Made by a program: the position numbers and the translations under genes | Notes under the pieces: generated by a model | The model's database searches: none | Told to the model about the DNA's origin: nothing | The model's input: the letters and a program-made list of their open reading frames with translations, nothing else | Shown: piece by piece, positions 1 to 8,200 of the stretch | Layout: each line of letters begins with the position of its first letter | How positions within the stretch are numbered: position 1 is the first letter of the stretch | Source: a virus | Length of the DNA stretch: 26,099 nucleotides | Direction: 5' to 3' (one strand) | Virus record (IMG/VR): IMGVR_UViG_3300006190_000009 | Coordinates: 1 to 26,099 of that record

Positions 1-132
1 TTAAAAGATAAAGACTATAATATTGATGAGGAAACTTATCAAAAACTCCGAAAAAGAGTGCTCGATCACGGTAACGATGCTACTCGGGAAATCGAAGATT
101 ATTTAGATAATTTTGATATTAAACTAAGGTAA
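1..132 (+). CDS. 3' end of an unidentified phage gene (partial)
   Basis: The first frame is open from the window edge to a TAA at 130-132, giving 43 residues, which are acidic and basic in alternation (ends in FDIKLR). It lies on the same strand as the chaperone-like gene that starts 5 nt after its stop. Its stop codon falls inside the tandem AAGG sequence that serves as ribosome binding site for that next gene, so the two are probably co-transcribed and translationally coupled. I do not recognise the family. By position before the tail chaperones it could be a tail tube, tail terminator or other small tail-assembly gene, but the sequence shown does not decide this. Confidence 0.7.
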   Translation, partial: LKDKDYNIDEETYQKLRKRVLDHGNDATREIEDYLDNFDIKLR

Positions 133-137
133 AAGGT

Positions 138-1154
138 ATGAAAAGATTATATCAGTTTGTTCTGAAAAAAAGTTCAACTACGAAAGTAGAAGAAAAAAGC
201 AAAGACTCAGAAGGCAACGAGGTCACTGTCAGCAAAGAGGTAGAAGTTGAGGTAGAGCAACACGTTATCTTGCGTAAACCCAATCGAATCATGTTTGATG
301 ACGCGGAGCTTTACTATGGCGTAATTCTTTCCAAAGGCATTAAAGCTGGGCTTTTGACAAGAGCTCTTTTAGCTAAAAGATTTTCTAATGATGGCGGAGT
401 GATGAGTGATGACGATAAAGAGGAATACGCTGATCTTTATCTAGAGTTATTTGAAAATCAAAGAGAAATAGAGAGGCTTTCAGCAGTTAAGTCTGACAAC
501 CGAAGCGAAGAGCAAAAGGGTCAATTTGCTACCTTTGTGAAAGAGGGTGGTATTCTTAAAAGAAAAATTCAAGATTTTGAATTAGCTCAGGCATCTCTAT
601 TTGAACAAACTGCAGAAAATCGAGCACGCAATAAAACCATTTTATGGTGGGTGTTAAATCTCGCTTATCTGACAGATGACAATGGAGAAAATCCTATAAA
701 CGTTTTTCCGGGTGATATTCATGAGGAAAGACTAAGCTCCTATGACTCCTTGGAGGAGTCGGATGATCCTTTTTATGAAGAGCTTCTTAGGAAGTTGATT
801 TATTATGTAAGCTATTGGTACGTGGGTAATGCTCAAACCGAAGAAGAGTTTAAGAAGCTTTTGGGAGAACTAGAAGCTTCAGGACTGGAGGATGCCTCAA
901 TGGAAGCACTCGCGCAAGCTGGAGATAAAAAAGAAGAATCTACTGAAGAGGCAGATCCCCCTCAAAAGAAAACTGCTAAAAAGAAAAAGGCAAAAAAGAA
1001 AGTCCCCGTAGAAGAGCCCCCCGTAGAAGAGCCTCCCGTGGAAGAGCCTCCCGTGGAAGAGCCTCCCGTGGAAGAGCCTCCCGTGGAAGAGCCTCCCGTG
1101 GAAGACTCGGGGTCAACCGAAGATTCACAAGAAAGTTCTGATAACAATGCATAG
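138..1154 (+). CDS. Putative tail assembly chaperone (G-like), with acidic VEEPP repeat tail
   Basis: This 338-aa protein lies two genes before the tape measure gene, the slot of the tail assembly chaperones (lambda gpG/gpGT position), so a role in coating the tape measure during tail assembly is inferred from context, not from a recognised domain. The N-terminal ~90 residues look like a small beta-rich domain with the segment GIKAGLLTRALLAKR. Residues ~95-165 are charged and probably coiled coil, and a hydrophobic patch (ILWWVLNLAYL) lies near 167-177. The C-terminus is low complexity: KKTAKKKKAKKK at about 278-289, then VEEPP repeated six times (291-320) and an acidic, serine-rich end. The start ATG at 138 has an AAGGT Shine-Dalgarno at 126-130. 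An A-AAA-AAG heptamer in the correct phase for -1 frameshifting lies at 992-998. The stop is TAG. Real gene: very likely; exact function: moderate. Confidence 0.75.
   Translation: MKRLYQFVLKKSSTTKVEEKSKDSEGNEVTVSKEVEVEVEQHVILRKPNRIMFDDAELYYGVILSKGIKAGLLTRALLAKRFSNDGGVMSDDDKEEYADLYLELFENQREIERLSAVKSDNRSEEQKGQFATFVKEGGILKRKIQDFELAQASLFEQTAENRARNKTILWWVLNLAYLTDDNGENPINVFPGDIHEERLSSYDSLEESDDPFYEELLRKLIYYVSYWYVGNAQTEEEFKKLLGELEASGLEDASMEALAQAGDKKEESTEEADPPQKKTAKKKKAKKKVPVEEPPVEEPPVEEPPVEEPPVEEPPVEEPPVEDSGSTEDSQESSDNNA
992..998 (+). other. Candidate -1 frameshift heptamer A-AAA-AAG
   Basis: In the reading frame of the 138-1154 gene, codons GCA AAA AAG give the heptamer A AAA AAG, the same type as the dnaX and many phage chaperone slip sites. 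Two weaker relatives, T AAA AAG (977-983) and G AAA AAG (983-989), lie just upstream. Slipping by -1 here would enter a frame that stays open to a TGA at 1139-1141 and would replace the acidic tail by about 47 residues rich in arginine (RGRAS repeats). The site is seen in the sequence; its use is inference, helped only by the fact that genes in this position often use -1 frameshifting. Confidence 0.35.
1008..1106 (+). repeat. 15-bp tandem repeat coding for VEEPP
   Basis: Six complete 15-bp units run from 1008 to 1097, followed by a 9-bp partial unit (GTG GAA GAC). The first unit is GTA GAA GAG CCC CCC, the second GTA GAA GAG CCT CCC, and the last four are identical (GTG GAA GAG CCT CCC). The length is a multiple of three, so gain or loss of units would keep the frame. 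The identical 3' units suggest recent duplication by replication slippage. Confidence 0.97.
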
Positions 1155-1173
1155 GTTATAAAAAGAACACACG

Positions 1174-1199
1174 GGCCCCATGAAAATGGGGCCTTTTTT
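1174..1199 (+). terminator. Intrinsic terminator between the two chaperone-like genes
   Basis: A perfect 8-bp stem, GGCCCCAT (1174-1181) paired with ATGGGGCC (1186-1193), closes a GAAA tetraloop (1182-1185) and is followed directly by six T residues (1194-1199). This is a textbook rho-independent terminator for the plus strand. It lies 19 nt after the stop of the first gene and before the second, so it either ends the upstream transcript or lowers transcription of the second chaperone-like gene and the tape measure gene. Confidence 0.9.
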
Positions 1200-1244
1200 G
1201 TAATGTCTAAAAAAATTGAACCACATCTATTAAGAGGAGTATAC

Positions 1245-2210
1245 ATGGATGTAATCCGTGGGTATAATAAATCTTATTTAGAAAAATTTGGCACCTTTTA
1301 TCTAAAACATATAGATCTCTTCTCTTCAGAGGAGATTGATGAAAGAAAAAAAGAATATGAAAATCATGCAAAAAGTAAGGGTCTTCCAACTGAAGAGGAA
1401 AAACTAAAAGATCTAGAAAAGGAAGGTTTGTGGTCTTCTGAAAAAGATACTCGAATAAAAGAGTGCTTACAACAAGCATCAGCCTTAAAGATAACAAAAT
1501 CTAAATTCATATTGCAGGCTGATATGGACTCTATTCAGAAGCAGATTAATGATGTACAACAAGAACATGCAGAGATCGCTTCAGAGAAACTCGAGTTAGT
1601 CGGATACACGGTAGAGTCTTATGCTACAAAAAAAGTAAATGAATTTTTTATATATACAACCTCTTATAAAGACGCAGAATGCAAGGTGCCACTTTTTAGT
1701 GCAGAAGTTTTCGAGGAAATTCATGAAAAAGATATCCTTTTATTAATTGCTAATTACAACGTCCTTTCTGAGATGTATTCTGACCACAACCTTAAAAGGG
1801 TTGCTCTTTCGGGATTTTTTCTTAATTCTTTTTATTTATGTGAGGACAATCCATTTATTTTTTATGGAAGACCTGTTGTGGAATTAACATTTAATCAAAA
1901 CGAACTCTTTAGTTTCGGTAAATACTTTAAACATATACTTTCTGAGCTTAAACATGACCCAGACCCAGAAACGATGTCAGATCCAGATAAGCTAATTGAC
2001 TTATTCAATGTCAGTAAAAACAGTGACAAAATAAAGCAAAAAATGGACGAATCTTCGGCTACTACCGTAGTGGGTGCCACACAGGAAGACATGAAGCGCA
2101 TGGGTCTTACATCTGGTGCACCGGATGGAGGCATATCCTTAGCCAAAGCTGCTGCTGAAAAGGGCGGTCATTTGGACATGGATGACTTAATAAAATTACA
2201 CGGCGAATAG
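1245..2210 (+). CDS. Putative second tail assembly chaperone (T-like), directly before the tape measure gene
   Basis: The reading frame can begin at ATG 1203, but that codon follows the terminator T-run with no Shine-Dalgarno. ATG 1245 has AAGAGGAG a few bases upstream and is preferred, giving 321 aa (335 aa from 1203). The protein has a charged, probably helical N-terminal half with coiled-coil character, a middle part with aromatic and hydrophobic segments (residues ~150-230 from 1245, e.g. FLNSFYLCEDNPFIFYGRP), and a polar, Gly/Ala-rich C-terminal tail ending HLDMDDLIKLHGE. No family is recognised with certainty. Its place between the first chaperone-like gene and the tape measure gene suggests it supports tape-measure folding or tail tube polymerisation. 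It is in the same frame as the preceding gene, with only that gene's TAG between them. It ends in TAG. Confidence 0.75.
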   Translation: MDVIRGYNKSYLEKFGTFYLKHIDLFSSEEIDERKKEYENHAKSKGLPTEEEKLKDLEKEGLWSSEKDTRIKECLQQASALKITKSKFILQADMDSIQKQINDVQQEHAEIASEKLELVGYTVESYATKKVNEFFIYTTSYKDAECKVPLFSAEVFEEIHEKDILLLIANYNVLSEMYSDHNLKRVALSGFFLNSFYLCEDNPFIFYGRPVVELTFNQNELFSFGKYFKHILSELKHDPDPETMSDPDKLIDLFNVSKNSDKIKQKMDESSATTVVGATQEDMKRMGLTSGAPDGGISLAKAAAEKGGHLDMDDLIKLHGE

Positions 2211-2220
2211 CTTTTTTTTA

Positions 2221-2243
2221 GTGTAATTATAGTCGGTAAAAGG
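2221..2243 (+). promoter_or_regulatory. Start-site motif GTGTAATT-N6-GGTAAAAGG before the tape measure gene
   Basis: The 38-nt gap before the tape measure ATG (2249) contains GTGTAATT (2221-2228), six other bases, then GGTAAAAGG (2235-2243). The same arrangement with identical spacing occurs at 26051-26073 before the last gene of the window, and a looser version on the minus strand before the M gene. The 3' half supplies the Shine-Dalgarno (AAAAGGA). The 5' half may be part of a phage promoter; this is inference. GTGTAATT also forms an 8-bp inverted repeat with AATTACAC at 2194-2201. Confidence 0.35.
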
Positions 2244-2248
2244 ATTAT

Positions 2249-5200
2249 ATGGCTAGGAATAGTGCAACAATTGATATTGGAATCAACGTCCCCGCTTCAG
2301 AAATGCGGAAGGCGGAGCAGCAGCTTCAAGCCCTTTTCAATAAAACTCAGTCCTTCAATAAAAACCCCATTGTTGCCAAGAATTTTACACAGCCCCTTGG
2401 ACGTATTACTGGGGCGGCAAATGAGTTCAATAAATCACTAGAAGCTTCTAACGCTCGTGTCATTGCATTCGGTGCTTCGGCTGGTGCTATTTTTGCTGTT
2501 CAAAAAGCGATGTCAGAGCTCGTTAAGACGACTATCAAAGTAGAGCAGCAACTCACAAATATTCAAGTCCTTCTGAATGCCACCGGTAAAGATTTCGAAA
2601 GATTTTCAAATGGACTTTTCAAGGCTGCCAAAGCCACGGGGCATAGTTTTTATGAGGTTGCTGAATCTGCGGAAGAATTTGCTAGGCAGGGTTTAAATGT
2701 TGAACAGTCACTAAAAAGAACAACCGCCGCCATGACCCTTGCAAAATTAGGTGGTATGGATGTTAAAAATGCAACGGAATCACTAACCGCCGCCATAAAC
2801 ACCTTTGGTAAAGCTGCTGGTAACTCAACGCAGATTGTTAATAAGATGGCTCAGGTAGATGCTAAATTTGCTGTTAGCTCTGGTGATTTGGCAGAAGCTA
2901 TCAAAAGGACGGGTGCTGCGGCTAATAGTGCGAATGTTAGTTTCGAGGAATTGATTTCGATTGTAACCACCGCTCAAGAAAAGACTGCTCGGGGTGGTGC
3001 GGTTATTGGTAATAGCTTTAAAACTATTTTTACGAGGATTCAGAGACCAGAAACCCTGCGTCAACTAGAATCTCTTGGCGTGGCTGTACGAAAAACAAGC
3101 GGGGAGCTACTTCCTGCTATGAAAGTTTTAGAAAACTATGCAAAAGTTTATGGTTCACTAGCTCCATCACTTAGAGCTACCTCTTCTGAAATGTTAGCGG
3201 GTGTTTTTCAGGTAAACGTTTTAAAAGCTGTTCTGCCTGAACTAGCTAATGAGACAGGAAAATATCAAAAAGCATTAATGGTAGCCAATGAAACTACTAA
3301 TGAAGCTACTCAACGCATGGGACTTTTGACTTCTACCACTGAAGGTATGGTAAATAAAACGATGGTTAATTTAACCAAGTTTGCAACAGAGGTAGGTGCC
3401 CTTACTGTTAAACCCGCTTTAGATAGAATTCTTAAAATGGTAAATGGCTTTGCTGATTTGATAAGCCCTAAAAACTTTTTTGGTTTGGGTGAAACAGTTG
3501 GTACCGCTGTGTATGAGGGCATGGGGAAAATCATAAGCGGTCCGGGGCTAGCATTGCTTGGTTTTGTGCTTGTCAAAATAGGAGCTAAGTTAGCAGTATT
3601 TGTCAAAGACGCTGCTGCGGGTTTCATGGGAATGGAAACTGCTTCCCAAAAACTAGCAAGTACACAAAATATAATTCAAAATATTTTAGCTCAACGCCCC
3701 GCGCTTATTAATCAAGCCACAGCTTCAGAAGAGGGGATGGTGGCAGTCGCTCGTGTGTTGGCTCAGAAAATTAAAGAATCTAGAGCAGAAATGGAAAAAC
3801 TTACGCTGGCTGCACAAAAGGCTGCGCCAGCGGTATTAGCAATGCAGGGGGGCGCAAAGAGAACGGGGGGCAAAAAACCCAAGGCAGGCGGTTTTATTCC
3901 CAGCTTCAATATGGGCGCTGCTTCTGGATTTGTTCCTAACTTTAGTCAAGAAGTTCAAGAAAAAAGGCTCGCGAAAGCTGGCGGCTACCAAGCGGGCAAA
4001 ATAAAAGAAGCCACCATTCCGGGGGTAGGAAAAGTTACTTATAATGGTAATGAAGAAATAAAGAAATTTCCGGGATTACAACAGCCGGGCATTATGCCAC
4101 CACGAACGTCTTCTGCGGGCAATAATTACAGAGACTCATTTAAGGGTGTACATGGGTATGACCCTTATAATTCTGCGGGTGGATTTGTTCCGAATTTTGC
4201 TAACTTAAAACTTACATCGCTAGGGGCAGGCATAATGGGCAAAGGGTCTATGTCTCAATCCACTATTACTCGAAAAATAAATGAGGGAAAACTCGACCCT
4301 AGTCATGTGGCGTCGGGTCAGGGTTATAGTTATGGTACACAAAAAAATATAAAAGAATCTAAGGCTGGCAGAGAGCCCAAAAATCCCCGAAATATACATA
4401 CATATAATACGCAGGGAGCAATAGGTCTTTTATCTTATTATGGAACGCCGAATAAGTCAGACCACGCTCAACTGCCGATTAAGAAAATACCTGCACTTTC
4501 GGACCTAATGAAGAGTAATGATTTATCAAATGATTCGATAAAATTTACAGGTTTGCAGATAAGCTCTCTTCAAAGTATGCCAAAAAAAGGAGATGAAACT
4601 TCGAAAAAGTTTTCTCAACAAATCTCAGATCACATGGCAGGGCCAATGGTAAGTTTAACTGAGCAGTTTCTTAAGCATACAGGACTTAACCATAAAGGCA
4701 GACTTAAAGACAAGAAAGGGCTAGTAGATTCACTTAAAAAATCAAATGCCTTTTTATCCCCCGGTACGGAGGGAGACATATTTGAAAATCTAGCAAGGAT
4801 TGCCACCAATACCCCCGGGCAGCTAGATGAGCTATCGGAGGCGGGCGGAAGCTTTAAGGCTCCGTTTGATTTTGAAGAGGGGAGAGGGGAGAAAGCAAAC
4901 TCTAAATTTATAAAAACTTTTAAATTCGGTTCCCAATTAAAGAAGGCTGATGCAAAAAGGTCAGCTACGGGTGAGGCCAAGCAAAGTCTTATAAATAAGG
5001 CATATACCGAGGGTCTTCTTGATGATATGGGGCTGGGGGCGAGGTTCGCGACAGAGTTACCCGGGCTTGGAAAAAATCTGAAGGCTGGACCCGGTTCGTC
5101 TGGTGCGCGGAAAATGACTCAAAAACAAAAGCTGAGTACGGCGACTAGAATGCAGAAGGCAATTTCGGCACTCGGTTTTGTTCCTAATTTTATGGCCCCA

Positions 5201-8200
5201 AGAGGTAACCCTTGGGCGGAGAAACAGAGGGCTCACCTAGCTAAGACGCTCAATAAGAACAAGCTAGCACCGGGCTTGCGGCGTTGGGATGATGGCGAGC
5301 GCGGGGGCATGAAGTATATTGGTGGTGATGAGGGTGGGAGGATGGATTACACATCGGGCAAGATGCACTCGCGTTCTTCAGGGCTTGCCGGGCAGGAGGC
5401 CCTTCAGATTCAATATAACATGTCAAAACAAAAAGGAAGGGGATTTCAACAATTTAAAGAGTTAGCTAATGTCAGCCAAGAGACAGGCAAACCAATATAT
5501 TCAAGCCAGTTAATCAATCAACTTTGGGCCGGTCTCCCTTCGCAGTCACCTGAGAAAAGAAAATCTGAATTATTAGGCCGCATGTCACCTTTCGAAGGGA
5601 TGAGTAAAGTTGCGTTTCCCCAGCTTCGACACAGAATGAGACCGAACATGGTCACATCTGGCATCCTCTCAATGCCTGAAGTGGGGCCAGAGAAAAAATT
5701 TAGAAGCTTAAAACAGCTTCAAGGTATGGTAGGCAGTATGCCAAAGGAAGTTGTTGTTGACGGGCTTCGTCGGAATAAGATTGAGTTTGAGAGCTTAATT
5801 TCTAGGCCGACAAACAATACGTCTGCAAGAGCCGATACAGGACTCCTGTCCAGAAAAACCAAGGCGGGTGGCTTTATTCCTAATTTTGCATTCGGGGGTC
5901 CGCTTGGGGAAGCTATAAATAGAGAAGACCGCGCTGGAGTAAGAAGAGATCAGGTACGCGTGGGTCATGATGATCGCTTGAACGGCGGTACAGGGGTTTA
6001 CAATACCAAAGAGGGTTCACTAGGTAATGCAATTAATATGCATCTAGCTTCCGGTGCGACCATGAAAAGCATCCAAAGACAGGGAAAAGCGGATGGTTAT
6101 ATTCCTAACTTTGCACAGAAAAAACAAGGTGGCGGCGATGATATGGGCATGGGCATGTCAATGGGCATGATGATGGTCGGTAGTCAACTGAGCGTCATGA
6201 GTGATAGACTAAAAGAGACAAATGAGGGTGTCTCTACATTTAGTAGCAGTGTACTGGATTTATCGGCCTCTTTTGCGATGTATTATCCCATGATTGCAAT
6301 GGCTACCCAAAGCTACGGGGGAATATTGGGCGCTCTTAGTAAACTTGGTACAGGGATTAGCGCCAGCATCGCAGGGTTGGCTGTATGGACTAAAAGCGTC
6401 ATCGCCTCTGCGAAAGTCAGTATGGGAAAAAGTGCCTTCAGTGGGCCTCTTACTAAGTCCGGAAAGCCGGATATGCGTTTTAAAGCTAATAAGGGGGGTG
6501 GCACGAAGGGTCTGGGAGCTAGGATGGGCGGCGGAATTGCACGTGGCGGGCGCGCTGCGTATGCCGCAGCAGCGGCTAACCCAGCGGTTGCAATTGCTCT
6601 CGCAGTAGCGGCGGTTGGAATCGGGGTTAATAAGCTAATGCAGGGGGCTTATGACGCAAAGGGAGCGGCTGCCCGTAAACGAGTACAAGAGGCTGCAAAA
6701 AAATCTGCCGAGTCTTTTAAAAATCTTAATGAACACATGTCCAAAGCCAGTGAGGCAACCTCTGCGTTTGGTAAAGCCCTTGGTAAAGGGGACGCGGCTG
6801 GGGTCGCGGCTGCAAAGAATGACATAATCAGAAGCCTGAATCTCGCCGGCATTGGCGACACAATGAAGAGGAGTGGTGGTGTTACTGTTGGCAAAGATAA
6901 GTTAAACACCAAGGCCGAGGTTATTTCAAAAATCCAAGATGTTAATACGAGTGTAGAAGATATTCGAGAGCTTAATGCAGCTATAAAAAGTGCCGCATCG
7001 AGATTTAATCAAATGGCCCAAGGGGCAGGGGCTTCAGCAACGGCACTAGATGCCTTCGCTCAAAATCAAGGTATGCTATATTCAAAGGATACCTCTGCAG
7101 AAAACATGGCTAAGGCGGCACAGGGGTTTGCAAGTATGCTGGATGGTGTGGGTCAGAAGAAGGCTAGAGAAATGTTGAAGGAGTTTACTAATTTGAAGGA
7201 CAGTGGTAAGAGTCTCTCAGATGAGTATAATATCTCCCAAGATGAAGCGCAAGCCTACAATAGGAAGGTGGTGGCACAACTCTCTTCCCTTGACGGTCTT
7301 TCAGCAGAGCAGAAGGATCTTCTCGAATCACTCAAGGAAATGGATCAAAAAGTTAATCTAGATGAAGATGACTTCATGAGATTGCACATGATCATCAATG
7401 GAAAATTACTTCCAATTTTAAAGCGGCGGGCCACTATGGAAGAGGGCTTGATTAAAGAAGAGGATGCATTTGCGAAGGAAACTAGTCTTCTTCATGACGA
7501 AATTCAAAAATTCAAAAACAACCTTAAGGGTCTTAAAAATCAAATAACATTAAAAAAATCACTAACTAAACTTTTCGAAGATCAGACTCTTAAGATGTTT
7601 GACCTTGGAACTAAGACTCTAGTAGATAATCTTTCTAAAACAGCTTCAGAACGAACGCTAATAGAATTTAACGCCGCTTCAGAAGAGCGCAGGCTCAGAA
7701 TAAAACATGCGAACGAGCTAAATGACCTTCAGGTTAAAAAACAAGAAGCTCTAATGTCGGATCTCGAAACACATCTTCTTAGTAAGGTAAGGGGGACTGA
7801 AAAGCTTACTCCTCAGAAGGGCGGCTTCATGGGTAAAGACTTTCAGAACCAAATAAATAAAAAGTTTGGCCCAGCATTTTTTGAAGCAATAAGAAATGCA
7901 GATTTATCAGGGGCAGACAAGGCTATCGCTGATGCCATTAAAATGGCAAAGGGCCCCGCCGGTGGTGCGGAGAATAGAGTTGTTGTCGCTAATATGAAGA
8001 AGCATCGGGAAGCGTTAGAGGACCTCACTTCCGCAACATCTCGAGAAATTACAGTGATGAGGGCTAAGCAGAAGGCAGAGATGGACTACGCGAAAGCGAT
8101 GAAAGTAGCTGCTACGGCTCAGTTGAAATTAGCTCAGCAAATAAGTTTTGCAGGTGGTATCGGGGGCGCTGCCGGAGCCCCCATCAAAGCTTTTAAAGAC

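Noticed and set aside
744-760. 7-bp hairpin (GACTCCT, loop TGG, AGGAGTC) in the first chaperone-like gene
   Set aside because: No T-run follows directly, it is inside a coding region, and the stem can be explained by codon use of an E/S-rich segment.
962-1246. Minus-strand open frame with TGGSS repeats opposite the first chaperone-like gene
   Set aside because: It is the antisense of the VEEPP tandem repeat and terminator. It has no Shine-Dalgarno, and its composition is dictated by the plus-strand repeat.
2194-2228. Inverted repeat AATTACAC / GTGTAATT after the second chaperone-like gene, with a T8 run in the loop
   Set aside because: The stem is AT-rich, the loop is 19 nt and the T-run is inside it and not after it, so it is not a credible terminator. 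The GTGTAATT half is better explained by the recurring start-region motif.
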